Part shown: positions 1-9,714 of the stretch, in pieces | Numbering within the stretch: position 1 is the stretch's first letter | Layout: each line of letters opens with the position of its first letter | Assembly (NCBI GenBank): GCA_049323895.1 | Contig: JBMOKT010000021.1 | Coordinates: 124,001-188,000, forward strand | Source: JBMOKT01 sp049323895 | Lineage (GTDB): Bacteria > Bacillota > Peptococcia > Peptococcales > BICA1-8 | Length of the DNA: 64,000 nt | Direction: 5' to 3' | The notes under the pieces: generated by a model | What the model was told of the DNA's origin: nothing | Seen by the model: the letters and a program-made list of their open reading frames with translations, nothing else | Database searches by the model: none | Translations under genes and position numbers: made by a program

Positions 1-210
1 AAAAAAATGTCCTACTACAAGGGAACCTATACTAAAATAAAGTGAAGGACCCCTTGCCAATAAGAGGGACGTAATTAAAAAAACTACCAAAAAAATGCCC
101 TCAATATAATCCAGTACCGGTAGACTTATTACTTCCTTGCTAAAAACCAGAGCTGTTAAAGCTAAAATGCTGAAAATGCAAACCCTTTCAACTACCCTTT
201 TAGCAAACAT
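1..210 (-). CDS. N-terminal part of a polytopic membrane protein, paralogue of the next gene (cut by window edge)
   Basis: The reading frame opens at an ATG ending at 210, seven bases after a GGAG ribosome binding site, and stays open for 70 codons to the window edge, so the gene is only partly visible. The translation begins MFAKRVVERVCIF and is almost entirely hydrophobic. It aligns residue by residue with the start of the neighbouring gene at 227-1588: both share a Lys-Glu pair after the first helix, a LVV core in the second, a Leu-Ala-(Arg/Lys)-Gly turn and a GH motif near residue 67. Only 16 bases separate the two genes, which suggests a tandem duplication in one operon. The function is unknown; a transporter is the natural guess. 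Confidence 0.75.
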   Translation of the reverse strand, partial: MFAKRVVERVCIFSILALTALVFSKEVISLPVLDYIEGIFLVVFLITSLLLARGPSLYFSIGSLVVGHFF

Positions 211-226
211 GATTATACTCCATTCT

Positions 227-1588
227 CTAGAACATTGAATTGACAAATGTTATATATATTCCTGAAAATAGGATAGCAACTGCACCAAATGTTAAATTCC
301 ATTTCAAAGACACAATAAAGGAAGGTTCCTTGGTCAAGCCTCCCGTAATTATATTAAATGGTGCAAAAGGTGAAAGCACCATTGATAAACCGTAAGCGGC
401 TATCAGAGTGAGGGAATAACTGATATCAGTCATTCCCAACATTGAGGCCTTAATAGTTAATCCTAAAGTAGTAATTGTAATTATATGGTGAATACCTACT
501 ATGGAAAGCAGGGCAATTACAATAAGGATAAACTCAACTAAAATAAAGGTGGAATAATCCGAAACCCCACGAAAAATATTTTCAATAATCTTCTGCAATG
601 GTGTATTAGCCAATACAACACCAAAAAAACCTACACTTATAAAAAAAACCAGTTCATTTTTTACTTCTATCATTCCCTGGTAATATCCCTTTAACTGCCT
701 GGCAAAGAGCCTAAATTCTTTTAGAAATAAGGACCAGACAGCCGCATAAACCACTGCTAAAAAACTTACCAAAAACATCATGCTGGAAAAATTAAAAAAC
801 TTTTCACCTATTACTACTACAGCAAATAAGGCTATTAAATTAAAGAAAAGCTGCAGAATCTTCCGGTTATGGTACTTACTAAAAGGCACTTTTTTAATGC
901 TTTCCTGGACCTCTAACTGTAAAGTTTTATCAGTAAAAAAAATTAAATTGCCCAGTAATATATACAGTATACCTAGCATAAATCCAAAAATAAAGAATCT
1001 GCTGAAATCAACTCCTGTGTAGTAAAGAACTAAATTTACTGAGGCAAAATAAGGAGACCAGGTTATAACACTGGCAAAGCCAACACAATATGCCCTGCCT
1101 AAAAACCTGGGAGGAAATTTAACATCCTCCAATAAGGTATGCACAATTCTTATTGCCCCTAAATTGGTTATGGAAGATAAACCATAAACTGCACTGCTAA
1201 GGGCAGAAAATAAAATTCCTGTTTTATTAATAAAATTTCCTACAAATCCGCTTACCGCTTGTAGATACCCCCCTAACCTCAAGGGTATTGACAGAATAGG
1301 AACCATAACAAAAATAATTGCTAAGGGAAGATTTTTGGTAATCCCCTCCAGCCATATCTGGTATCCCATTTGATATTTGAAAAGCAGGATATGACCTAGG
1401 GTTAAGGTGGTAAGACTCATATAAAAAGGTATCCCTTTAGCCAATACTAAACAGGTTGAAATTACAACTACTAATAAAAAAACCTCTAAACTTCCCAATA
1501 TCTTAATGTTTGTAAATTCTTTCAAAAAAATAGTAAGTACTAAACCTGCAATACTGATTCTGCATAATTGTTCCAGATATCTTAACAT
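227..1588 (-). CDS. polytopic membrane protein, possible permease
   Basis: A 453-residue protein with about twelve hydrophobic segments and few charged residues. The start is the ATG at 1588, preceded by AAAGGTG at good spacing. Polar turns inside the membrane part (GLSSITNLGAIR near residue 135, TWSPYFASVNL near 175 and LSPFAPFNIITGG near 410) are the sort of conserved loop found in ion-transporter superfamily permeases, but I cannot place it in a named family. A truncated paralogue follows directly downstream, so the two may form a heterodimer or may be a recent duplication. No substrate can be deduced. The spacer towards gatB holds a hairpin at 1706-1728. Confidence 0.65.
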   Translation of the reverse strand: MLRYLEQLCRISIAGLVLTIFLKEFTNIKILGSLEVFLLVVVISTCLVLAKGIPFYMSLTTLTLGHILLFKYQMGYQIWLEGITKNLPLAIIFVMVPILSIPLRLGGYLQAVSGFVGNFINKTGILFSALSSAVYGLSSITNLGAIRIVHTLLEDVKFPPRFLGRAYCVGFASVITWSPYFASVNLVLYYTGVDFSRFFIFGFMLGILYILLGNLIFFTDKTLQLEVQESIKKVPFSKYHNRKILQLFFNLIALFAVVVIGEKFFNFSSMMFLVSFLAVVYAAVWSLFLKEFRLFARQLKGYYQGMIEVKNELVFFISVGFFGVVLANTPLQKIIENIFRGVSDYSTFILVEFILIVIALLSIVGIHHIITITTLGLTIKASMLGMTDISYSLTLIAAYGLSMVLSPFAPFNIITGGLTKEPSFIVSLKWNLTFGAVAILFSGIYITFVNSMF

Positions 1589-1705
1589 TTCAAGTGCACC
1601 TTTCGAGGATTATTGATATAACATTATTTATTATAGTCCTCTTGCTTTCATAAGTAAACGCCCGTAATAAATGCTGTGATTTCAGCGGTATTGTTTGTAA
1701 GCAAT

Positions 1706-1728
1706 TGCCCGGCACTTAGTGCCGGGCA
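1706..1728 (-). terminator. GC-rich hairpin after gatB
   Basis: A perfect inverted repeat, TGCCCGGCACT / AGTGCCGGGCA, starts a few bases beyond the gatB stop codon. The following bases on the minus strand (AATTGCTTAC) are not a real T-run, so it is either a weak intrinsic terminator or a 3'-end stabilising stem. Confidence 0.5.
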
Positions 1729-1733
1729 TCATT

Positions 1734-3182
1734 TTATAGCTGCTCAAGTTTTTCCTTTAATAATTTATTAACAAGCCCCGGATTAGCCTGACCTTTAGTT
1801 TCTTTCATAACTTGTCCTACCAAAAAGCCTATAGCCTTATCCTTGCCTGCTTTAAAGTCCTCTACTGATTTAGGGTTATTAGCTATCACCTGTTCAATTA
1901 TACCGCTTATTTGCCCCTCATCGGATATTTGCACCAGACCCTTTTCTTTTACTATTGCTTCTGGGTCTTTTCCTGTGTTAAACATTTCTTCAAAGACCTG
2001 CTTTGCCATTTTCCCGCTGATGGCGCCTTTTTCAATCATCTGCAGCATTTTGGCCAGCGCCTCAGGCTCCAGCTTCGTCTGGGATATTTCCATACCCTCA
2101 GCATTTAAGAGCTTTAATAATTCTACCATTATCCAGTTGCTGACAGTCTTATAATCGGAGTACATGGCAACGGTTCTATCATAGAAATCAGCCAATGCTT
2201 TAGAACTGGTAATTACACCGGCATCATATTCAGGCAGACCATGCTGGGCTATTAACCTTTGTTTCTTAGCCACCGGCAGTTCGGGAAGATTGTCATTTAG
2301 TTCATGTACCCATTCTCTGCTGATAACCAGAGGTGTTAAGTCAGGATCCGGGAAGTACCGGTAATCATGAGCCTCCTCTTTGCTTCGCAAAGAAAGGGTT
2401 ACCCCTTTATTTTCATCCCAGGTACGGGTTTCCTGAATAATTTTTTCTCCCTCTTCCACCGCTTTTATTTGTCGGGCAATCTCATACTCGATAGCTCTGT
2501 GAACCGAGCGGAAGGAGTTTAGGTTTTTAACCTCGGCTTTTGTGCCGAATTCTTTGCTCCCCACCGGTCTGATAGAGACATTGGCATCACAGCGCAAGGA
2601 CCCCTGTTCCATTTTTACATCGGAAACCTCAATGTATTCTAAAATAGCCTTGAGGAGTTCCAAGTATGCTTTTGCTTCTTCTGCCGACCTAATGTCAGGT
2701 TCGGAAACAATTTCTATGAGGGGCACCCCTGTCCTGTTGTAATCCACCAGAGAAGAATTGGAAGAAGAGATTGTCAGACCCTGGTGAACAAGTTTTCCCG
2801 CATCCTCCTCCATATGAATGCGGGTAATGCCAATTCTTTTAGTCTCACCCTGCACATTAATATCTAAATATCCATGCTCAGCAATGGGCAGGTCATACTG
2901 GGAAATTTGGTATGCCTTAGGCAGATCCGGATAAAAATAATTCTTTCTATCAAACTTGCTAAACTCAGCAATGTTGCAGTTAGTTGCTAAACCCGCTTTA
3001 ACAGCATATTCCAAGACTTTTTTATTAAGTACAGGAAGTACACCGGGTAAACCTAAGCAGATGGGGCAGGCATGGGTATTGGGCTCCCCCCCGAATTCAG
3101 TAGGACAGCCGCAAAAGATTTTGGTTTTTGTTTTTAACTCAACATGGACCTCTAAACCAATTACCGCTTCATATTGTCCCAT
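1734..3182 (-). CDS. gatB: aspartyl/glutamyl-tRNA amidotransferase subunit B
   Basis: GatB is the tRNA-binding and kinase-like subunit of the GatCAB amidotransferase, which converts Glu-tRNA(Gln) (and often Asp-tRNA(Asn)) to the cognate amide form in bacteria lacking the direct synthetase. The 482-residue length is normal. The N-terminus carries the zinc-binding pattern CGCP...CPIC (about residues 24-43) and the family signature SLRCDANVSIRP near residue 195, followed by KAEVKNLNSF. The C-terminal YqeY-like domain is complete. Its ATG abuts the gatA stop codon and has an AAGGGGTGAG ribosome binding site inside the gatA end, indicating translational coupling. It is the last gene of the gatC-gatA-gatB unit. 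Confidence 0.98.
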   Translation of the reverse strand: MGQYEAVIGLEVHVELKTKTKIFCGCPTEFGGEPNTHACPICLGLPGVLPVLNKKVLEYAVKAGLATNCNIAEFSKFDRKNYFYPDLPKAYQISQYDLPIAEHGYLDINVQGETKRIGITRIHMEEDAGKLVHQGLTISSSNSSLVDYNRTGVPLIEIVSEPDIRSAEEAKAYLELLKAILEYIEVSDVKMEQGSLRCDANVSIRPVGSKEFGTKAEVKNLNSFRSVHRAIEYEIARQIKAVEEGEKIIQETRTWDENKGVTLSLRSKEEAHDYRYFPDPDLTPLVISREWVHELNDNLPELPVAKKQRLIAQHGLPEYDAGVITSSKALADFYDRTVAMYSDYKTVSNWIMVELLKLLNAEGMEISQTKLEPEALAKMLQMIEKGAISGKMAKQVFEEMFNTGKDPEAIVKEKGLVQISDEGQISGIIEQVIANNPKSVEDFKAGKDKAIGFLVGQVMKETKGQANPGLVNKLLKEKLEQL

Positions 3183-4649
3183 TTAGCTCACCCCTTCCAG
3201 ACCTGGTCTAATTCTTGTTTGGTCAGTATTTTGTTCCAAGGTATAACCTACCTTGAGCAGTGTACCTTCCCCAAAGGCCTTGCCTATTAACTGCAGACCA
3301 ACGGGTTTCCCTTTAGAAACCCCAAAAGGGATGGATAAGGCAGGAATCCCCGCCAGGTTAATGGGTATAGTACATACATCCTGTTTATACATTGCTAATG
3401 GATCTGATTTAGCTCCAAATTCAAAGGCCGTGCTGGGAGCTGTAGGTGTCAAAAGACAGTCAAATTTTTCAAAGGCCCGGTCAAAATCCTGTTTAATTAA
3501 GTTGCGTACCTTCAGAGCTTTCAAATAATAAGCGTCATAATATCCGGAGCTCAGGGCATATGTACCCAACATGATTCTCCGTTTTACTTCCTCTCCAAAA
3601 CCTTGTTTACGGGTTTTACTGAACATGGAAATAACATCCTGTGCATCCTCCGCCCTTAGCCCGTAACGAACCCCGTCATATCGGGCTAAGTTGGAACTGC
3701 ACTCAGCAGGAGCAATGATATAATAAGCAGGCATGGCATATTCTGTATGGGGCAAAGAGCATTCCTCAACTATGGCTCCTAATTCCTCCAGCTTGTTAAC
3801 GGCCTCTTTTATTTTAGCCTCTACATCGGAGTCAATACCTTCACCAAAATACTCCTTAGGAATACCTATACGCATACCCTTAATATCGTCTACCAAAAAA
3901 CCGGTATAATCGGGATAATCAACATTGGCAGAAGTTGAGTCAAAGGGGTCATGCCCCGCTATAGCATTTAACACAAGGGCACAGTCAGTTATGTCTTTAG
4001 TGAAAGGACCTATCTGGTCTAAGGATGAAGCATAAGCAATCAATCCATATCTGGAAACAGCACCATAGGTAGGTTTAAGACCCACTACCCCGCAATACGA
4101 GGCAGGCTGCCTAATTGAGCCTCCTGTATCAGAGCCCAGGGTAAATACCGCCTCATCAGCAGCTACGGCAGCAGCTGAGCCTCCACTGGAGCCACCTGGA
4201 ACACTATTAAGGTCCCAAGGATTGCGGGTGCTGAAGAACCCTGAATTTTCCGTGGAGGAACCCATGGCAAATTCGTCCATATTTGTTTTGCCCAGCAAGA
4301 TACTACCTGCACCCAACAGTTTTTCATATACTGTTGAATTATAGGGCGGGGTAAAGTTATAGAGAATTTTGGAAGAACAGGTAGTTTTAATACCTTCGGT
4401 ACACATGTTGTCCTTTAAAGCCATGGGAATGCCTGCTAAGGGACCCAGCTGGACCCCTGCACTTATCTTTTTATCTATTTCTCGGGCACCCTTTATTGCC
4501 TCTTCCTTAGTTAAGGTCATAAAAGCTTTAACCTTTTCTTCAACGGCATCAATTCTTTGTATGGTCTGCCTTGTAATTTCTTCCGAACTGACTTCTTTTC
4601 TATATAATAAATCCTGTAGCTCATGGATAGTTAGACTAAACAATTCCAC
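3183..4649 (-). CDS. gatA: aspartyl/glutamyl-tRNA amidotransferase subunit A
   Basis: GatA is the glutaminase subunit of GatCAB and supplies ammonia to GatB. The amidase-signature fold is clear, with the Lys-cis-Ser-Ser catalytic triad at K79, S154 and S178 (LKD, GGSSGG and DTGGS). I chose the GTG at 4649 because an AAAGGAGG site lies just upstream and because this start puts the triad at the canonical GatA residue numbers. A longer in-frame reading to 4787 would overlap gatC and lacks a ribosome binding site. The protein is then 488 residues, normal for the family. It lies 13 bases after gatC and abuts gatB. Confidence 0.97.
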   Translation of the reverse strand: MELFSLTIHELQDLLYRKEVSSEEITRQTIQRIDAVEEKVKAFMTLTKEEAIKGAREIDKKISAGVQLGPLAGIPMALKDNMCTEGIKTTCSSKILYNFTPPYNSTVYEKLLGAGSILLGKTNMDEFAMGSSTENSGFFSTRNPWDLNSVPGGSSGGSAAAVAADEAVFTLGSDTGGSIRQPASYCGVVGLKPTYGAVSRYGLIAYASSLDQIGPFTKDITDCALVLNAIAGHDPFDSTSANVDYPDYTGFLVDDIKGMRIGIPKEYFGEGIDSDVEAKIKEAVNKLEELGAIVEECSLPHTEYAMPAYYIIAPAECSSNLARYDGVRYGLRAEDAQDVISMFSKTRKQGFGEEVKRRIMLGTYALSSGYYDAYYLKALKVRNLIKQDFDRAFEKFDCLLTPTAPSTAFEFGAKSDPLAMYKQDVCTIPINLAGIPALSIPFGVSKGKPVGLQLIGKAFGEGTLLKVGYTLEQNTDQTRIRPGLEGVS

Positions 4650-4662
4650 CGCTTTCCCTCCT

Positions 4663-4947
4663 TTATACAATTTTAGGGACTTTAAACATACCTTCGTCCT
4701 CTTCCGGGGCATTTTGCAGTACTTTATCCTTAGGAAGGGTTGAGCGCAGCTCATCCTCCCGCAGCACATTATGTATGGGCAGTACATGGGCTAAAGGCTC
4801 TACTTGGCTGGTATCAACTTTATTCAAAACTTCCATGTAATCTAGAATCTTATTCAGTTGCTGTAAATGCTCCTCTTTTTCCTCTGCAGTCAACTCCAGG
4901 CGGGATAAGAGGGCAACATGCTCTACGTCTTTGATACTGATTTTCAT
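4663..4947 (-). CDS. gatC: aspartyl/glutamyl-tRNA amidotransferase subunit C
   Basis: GatC is the small belt-like subunit that holds GatA and GatB together. The 94-residue product shows the family pattern: a helical start ISIKDVEHVALLSRLEL, a LDYMEVLNKVDTS segment, and a C-terminal LREDE...VPKIV tail. Length and gene order (gatC-gatA-gatB) are typical of Bacillota. The ATG has a GGATGTGAG site upstream. It is the first gene of the operon; the spacer above it holds a short heptameric repeat tract rather than another gene. Confidence 0.96.
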   Translation of the reverse strand: MKISIKDVEHVALLSRLELTAEEKEEHLQQLNKILDYMEVLNKVDTSQVEPLAHVLPIHNVLREDELRSTLPKDKVLQNAPEEDEGMFKVPKIV

Positions 4948-4987
4948 ATTCTCACATCCTTTGTCTAATTTGGGGTAACATTTATGG

Positions 4988-5032
4988 TATAGTGGCTAGT
5001 AGTTAGTGGCTAGTGACTAGACTAGTTTGATA
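4988..5032. repeat. degenerate TAGTGGC heptamer repeat
   Basis: The spacer between ligA and gatC contains about six heptamers read on the plus strand: TAGTGGC, TAGTAGT, TAGTGGC, TAGTGAC, then shorter variants. It belongs to the same family as tracts at 7112, 12775, 32500 and 52700. Confidence 0.8.
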
Positions 5033-5067
5033 GTGCCCATTCGCTCACGGATAACGGTAATACGTAT

Positions 5068-7065
5068 TTATTCACCCAAAAGTTCAAAAAACTCTTCCTC
5101 ATTGAGAATCGTAACTCCCAGTTCTTGTGCCTTTTCATATTTAGAGCCGGGGTCGGCACCAACTACTACATAATCTGTCTTCTTGCTGACACTGGAGGAA
5201 ACCTTGCCCCCCATAGCTTCGATTTTTTCCTGAGCTTCTTTTCTTCCCAAACCTTCCAGGGTTCCCGTTATTACAAATGTTTTGCCGCCCAGCTTATCAG
5301 ACAATTTGGCAGCCTCTGCCATTTCCATATTAACTCCAGCATTTTTCAGCCTCTGTATGAATTCAAGGTTTTTCTCCGCCTGGAAAAAGGCTGTAATGCT
5401 TTCTGCCATCTTAGGCCCTATTTCCGGTATTGCCGTAAGTTCTTCCCAGGAAGCCTTGCTCAATCTATCCATAGACTTAAATTCCTGCGCCAAAATTTTA
5501 CCTGCCCGCTGTCCAACCAACCTGATGCCTAAGGCAAAAATTAACTGGTCTAAACCCCTCTTTTTACTTTCCTCAATAGCATCCAGCAGATTTTGTGCCG
5601 ATTTAGGACCCATTCTTTCCAGGTTTACTATATCCTCATATTTTAAGTAATAAAGGTCTGCTGCATCCTTAATTAAACCGTGTTCAAAAAACTGGGTAAT
5701 GATTGCTTCACCTAGACCGTCAATATTCATTGCATTACGGGAAACGAAGTGAATGATACCTTCCCTTACAATAGCAGGACAGCTTATATCTATACAACGG
5801 GAAGCTGCTTCACCTTCTAGTCGTACAATCTTAGACTTGCATTCCGGACAGTATTCAGGCATTTTAAAGGGTTTTTCTCCACCTGTTCTTTTTTCCGTAA
5901 CAACTCTTACCACTTCAGGTATTATCTCCCCCGCCTTTTGAACTACAACATAATCTCCGATTTTTATATCCTTCTCTTTAATGTAGTCCTCATTATGCAG
6001 GGTAGCTCTGCTCACTGTCGTCCCTGCCAGCCTGATTGGCTCTAAAACTGCCGTAGGCGTAACAGCACCGGTACGACCAACCCTGACAAAGATATCTAAG
6101 AGTTTGGTAACACCTTGCTCGGCAGGAAATTTATAGGCTATTGCCCAGCGGGGGCTCTTGGAGGTATAGCCCAACTGCTCCTGTTGTTCAATATTATTAA
6201 CCTTTATCACCATGCCGTCAATCTCAAAGGGCAAATCATGCCTCTTATCGGCCCATTGGGCGCAGTATTCCGCTGCTTCATTTATGTCTGCAGTAACTAA
6301 AGGTTCAGTAGTACTAAAACCCTGCTCCTTCAATAGTGCCAATGCTTCACTATGCTTCTTTATATCTATTCCTTCTCCATACAATATTCCATAGACAATA
6401 ACCCGCAAATCCCTTTCTGCCGCAACCTTAGGGTCCAACTGCCGTATAGAACCGGCGGCAGCATTACGGGGATTGGCAAACAATACCTCTCCCCTTGCCT
6501 CCCGTTGGGCATTTAATTTAGCAAAGGAATCCTTGGGCATGTAGGCCTCTCCCCTTACATCCAAGGAAGGCAAGGCACTCCTCAGCCTCAGTGGTACATT
6601 GCCAATGGTTTTTAGGTTCTGGGTTACATCCTCACCATTTTCAGCATCACCCCGGGTTGCACCCACCTGCAATATGCCGTTTTCGTAGTAAAGGGCCACG
6701 GAGAGCCCGTCAATCTTAGGTTCTACAACATATTCCACATCAGTCGTTCCCAAGCCGTTAACCACCCTGCGGTGAAAATCAAGAAGCTCCTCACGGCCAA
6801 AGGCATTGCCCAGACTCAAAAGTGGAGTACGGTGGGAGTGGTTTTTAAACCCCTCTAGGGGTCTCCCCCCTACCCTTTGGGAAGGGGAATCAGGGGTAGT
6901 TAGCTGGGGAAATTGATTTTCCAGTTCTATCAGTTCCTGCATCAGCTTATCATATTGGGCATCGGAAATTAGAGGATTATCCAGTACATGGTACTGGTAG
7001 TCATGACTCTCTATCTCTTCTCTTAATTCGCCGATTTTTTTCTTGGCTTCTTCTATGGATAGCAT
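5068..7065 (-). CDS. ligA: NAD-dependent DNA ligase
   Basis: This enzyme seals nicks in replication and repair using NAD+. The 665 residues have the complete LigA order: Ia domain, adenylation domain with the KIDG nucleophile motif (Lys117), OB-fold, four-cysteine zinc finger (CPEC...CIDISC near residue 405), helix-hairpin-helix repeats (about 430-580) and a C-terminal BRCT domain starting near KLGGKTFVITGTLEG. The ATG is preceded by GGGGGT. pcrA lies upstream in the same orientation, the usual pcrA-ligA order of Bacillota, but here a 372-bp repeat-rich spacer separates them. Confidence 0.98.
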   Translation of the reverse strand: MLSIEEAKKKIGELREEIESHDYQYHVLDNPLISDAQYDKLMQELIELENQFPQLTTPDSPSQRVGGRPLEGFKNHSHRTPLLSLGNAFGREELLDFHRRVVNGLGTTDVEYVVEPKIDGLSVALYYENGILQVGATRGDAENGEDVTQNLKTIGNVPLRLRSALPSLDVRGEAYMPKDSFAKLNAQREARGEVLFANPRNAAAGSIRQLDPKVAAERDLRVIVYGILYGEGIDIKKHSEALALLKEQGFSTTEPLVTADINEAAEYCAQWADKRHDLPFEIDGMVIKVNNIEQQEQLGYTSKSPRWAIAYKFPAEQGVTKLLDIFVRVGRTGAVTPTAVLEPIRLAGTTVSRATLHNEDYIKEKDIKIGDYVVVQKAGEIIPEVVRVVTEKRTGGEKPFKMPEYCPECKSKIVRLEGEAASRCIDISCPAIVREGIIHFVSRNAMNIDGLGEAIITQFFEHGLIKDAADLYYLKYEDIVNLERMGPKSAQNLLDAIEESKKRGLDQLIFALGIRLVGQRAGKILAQEFKSMDRLSKASWEELTAIPEIGPKMAESITAFFQAEKNLEFIQRLKNAGVNMEMAEAAKLSDKLGGKTFVITGTLEGLGRKEAQEKIEAMGGKVSSSVSKKTDYVVVGADPGSKYEKAQELGVTILNEEEFFELLGE

Positions 7066-7111
7066 TCTATATACCCCCTGTTTGTTGCTAACGGGTTAAA
7101 TTTTCGGGTCA

Positions 7112-7290
7112 AGTGGCTAGTTGTTAGTGGTCAGTAATTTAGTGACTGGTGACTGGTATTAGTGTGATAGTTGGATAGTGTGATAGTAAAAGTACGTGCG
7201 CACATGAATGTCTAGCTTTTCTAACGTCTGTAGCACTATCGCACAGACATTCCGTATGACAAATAAGCTTAGGCACGGAAAAATCAGTAA
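7112..7290. repeat. composite intergenic repeat: heptamer tract plus dispersed 50-bp unit
   Basis: The 372-bp ligA-pcrA spacer holds no gene. From 7112 to about 7185 it carries degenerate AGTGGCT/AGTGACT units that shift into an 8-bp period (AGTGTGAT). From about 7230 to 7279 it carries a sequence containing CACAGACATTC and AATAAGCTTA that recurs at 32653-32702, about 40 of 50 positions identical by hand alignment. The rest (7290-7437) shows nothing recognisable. Confidence 0.7.
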
Positions 7291-7437
7291 TTTCCTAAAA
7301 GCAAGCACTCTTCAACTCTTTCACTGTTCCACTTAGTTTTCTCGCCCACTGACATTCAGTATCATCTTCCACAAACATAAGTACGAATAGAACAGCAGAT
7401 TACCTCAGTCGGAAATCAAAGTTCTAGATGCTGCTTT

Positions 7438-9612
7438 TCAACACCCGACTTTTATGATGGGGGCGTATTTGGCAATTAACTTCTTAATCCCCTGGTCAGG
7501 GAAGGCTACGCTTACCTCCGCGTCATCACCTTCACCCTTGACAGCTACTACTATCCCCTGCCCCCATTTGCTGTGCTCAACTTTATCACCTATATGGAAA
7601 TTGCCTGTCGCCGCCTTTCTAGGTACAAAGGGGATTACATTGTTGAACTGCCTGCCAAAGCCTGTTTGCTCTTTCCTTCGGTTCTGGCTGCTTTCCAGAT
7701 ACTCCTGGGGTATTTCTTCAATAAAGCGGGAAGGAGCATTAAAGGCATCCCGACCATAAATTGTCCTTTTCCACGCCCTGGTTAAAAAGACTTTTTCCAT
7801 GGCCCTGGTCAAGGCTACATAACAAAGCCGTCTTTCTTCCTCCAGCTCGGTAGGATTATCGGAATTAATACTGCGGTTATGGGGGAAAATCCCCTCCTCC
7901 ATACCTGTGATAAATACTACAGGGAATTCCAATCCTTTGGCTCCATGCATGGTCATAACGACCAGCGCATCCTCTGTTTCATTATAATTGTCGATATCTG
8001 TTACCAGGGATAATTCTGATAAAAAGTCCGCCAGGCTGCTCCCCTGGGAATCGGTATCATACTTTTTGGTCACAGATAGGAATTCCTTAAGGTTTTCAAG
8101 CCTTGTTTCCGCCTCTACAGTCTTTTCCAACTGAAGCTCCTCATAATATCCTATATCTTCAAGAATCTTATTGGTGAGGTATGTAATATCACTGTTGCCG
8201 CTTAGTTCACGGAAACCATCCATCAGCTTTTTAAAGCCGCGGATGGGATTGGCGGAGCGGAGACTGATGCCTGCCTTTTCAGGCTCATCCATGGCTTCAT
8301 ATATAGTCTTGCCAGAAATATAGGTATAGTTAACAAGCCTGTCCCAAGAAGCATCACCAATACCCCGTTTGGGAGTGTTAATAATTCTGCGCAGACTCAC
8401 TTCATCAGCAGGATTGAGAATAACCCTTAAATAGGCTAGGATATCCTTAATTTCCTTGCGGTCATAGAACTTAGTACCCCCGAATACCCGGTAGGGGACA
8501 TTACTCCTTATTAAACCTTCTTCAATAGCTCTGAATTGGCCTGTTGTCCGGCAAAGTACTGCAAAATCCTTATATTCCAGACCTTCCTTATCTATCAATT
8601 CCTTAACTTTTCTGGTGATGAAAAAGGCTTCCTCAACCTCATCCTGGGCGGTATAATAGAAAATTTTATCCCCGCCTTCTTTATCGGTCCACAGTCTTTT
8701 AGGTTTTCTTTGAAAATTCCTTTTAACTACCTCATTGGCTGCTTCCAAAATGTTCTGGGTGGAGCGGTAATTCTGCTCCAGTTTTATAACAGTGGTTTCC
8801 TTATAATCCTCCTCAAAGCTTAAGATATTCCTGATATCGGCACCTCTCCATTGATAGATGCTTTGGTCTTCGTCACCTACCACACACAGGTTTTTATGCC
8901 GGGCAGCCAACATTTTCACTAACATATACTGAGCAGTATTTGTATCTTGATACTCATCAACCAATATGTATTTGAACCTTTCCTGATATTTGGTTAAAAT
9001 ATCGGGATTCTCTTTAAAAAGATCTACCGTCAACATTATCAGGTCGTCAAAATCTAAGGCATTATTATTTTTTAGGCGCTTTTGATATTCCTGGTAAATA
9101 TTAATTATCTGGTCATCGTAATAATCATTCTCGGGATTCCGGGCTGCCTGTTGGGGGGTAATAAGCTCATTTTTGTAGCCGGAAATCCTATTGGAAATAC
9201 TCCGTGGGGTGAATTTTTTTTCATCCAAATTCTTATCTTTCAGTATGGATTTCAGCAAAGTCTGCTGGTCGGCATCATCATAGATTACAAAAGCAGAGGA
9301 GTAATCCAGGGCTTTAATTTCCCTGCGCAATATTTTAAGGCAAGTGGAATGGAACGTAGAAACCCAAAGCTGGTCAACAGCTAGTCCCACCAATTTCTCC
9401 AGTCTTTCCTTCATTTCCTGGGCAGCCTTGTTGGTAAAGGTTATAGCCAGGATATTTCCCGGGTAAACCTTTTTCTCAAAGATAAGATAGGCAATCCTAT
9501 GGGTTAAAACCCGGGTCTTGCCTGAGCCGGCGCCGGCAATTATCAATAAAGGCCCTTCAGTGCATTGAATAGCCTCCTGTTGCTGTGGATTCATATTATC
9601 AAAAATAGACAA
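7438..9612 (-). CDS. pcrA: ATP-dependent DNA helicase PcrA (UvrD family)
   Basis: PcrA is the SF1A 3'-5' helicase of Gram-positive bacteria, acting in repair, rolling-circle replication and removal of RecA or RNA polymerase. The 724 residues show Walker A GAGSGKT (27-33), the Q-motif MNPQQQEAI, Walker B VDEYQDTN, QNYRS motif IV, MTMHGAKGLEFPVVF motif V and VALTRA motif VI. The C-terminal tudor-like tail (VGDKVEHSKWGQGIVV), which in PcrA binds RNA polymerase, is present. The start is a TTG at 9612, supported by GGAGGAGC upstream. A shorter ATG (Met7) lacks such a site. Confidence 0.97.
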   Translation of the reverse strand: MSIFDNMNPQQQEAIQCTEGPLLIIAGAGSGKTRVLTHRIAYLIFEKKVYPGNILAITFTNKAAQEMKERLEKLVGLAVDQLWVSTFHSTCLKILRREIKALDYSSAFVIYDDADQQTLLKSILKDKNLDEKKFTPRSISNRISGYKNELITPQQAARNPENDYYDDQIINIYQEYQKRLKNNNALDFDDLIMLTVDLFKENPDILTKYQERFKYILVDEYQDTNTAQYMLVKMLAARHKNLCVVGDEDQSIYQWRGADIRNILSFEEDYKETTVIKLEQNYRSTQNILEAANEVVKRNFQRKPKRLWTDKEGGDKIFYYTAQDEVEEAFFITRKVKELIDKEGLEYKDFAVLCRTTGQFRAIEEGLIRSNVPYRVFGGTKFYDRKEIKDILAYLRVILNPADEVSLRRIINTPKRGIGDASWDRLVNYTYISGKTIYEAMDEPEKAGISLRSANPIRGFKKLMDGFRELSGNSDITYLTNKILEDIGYYEELQLEKTVEAETRLENLKEFLSVTKKYDTDSQGSSLADFLSELSLVTDIDNYNETEDALVVMTMHGAKGLEFPVVFITGMEEGIFPHNRSINSDNPTELEEERRLCYVALTRAMEKVFLTRAWKRTIYGRDAFNAPSRFIEEIPQEYLESSQNRRKEQTGFGRQFNNVIPFVPRKAATGNFHIGDKVEHSKWGQGIVVAVKGEGDDAEVSVAFPDQGIKKLIAKYAPIIKVGC

Positions 9613-9691
9613 AACAGCTCCTCCTTTTTTACCATTAAAAGGTCTTAACTATTATAGCAAATATTTGCTGATAATGACTAGTAAGAAGTGA

Positions 9692-9711
9692 AAAACGCCT
9701 TGCGGCGTTTT
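9692..9711 (-). terminator. bidirectional intrinsic terminator
   Basis: Perfect inverted repeat AAAACGCC / GGCGTTTT with T-runs in both directions, between the small membrane protein gene and pcrA. Confidence 0.7.
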
Positions 9712-9714
9712 AGT

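Noticed and set aside
4650..4787. 46-codon N-terminal extension of gatA
   Set aside because: Overlaps gatC, lacks a ribosome binding site and would shift the catalytic triad from its canonical positions.
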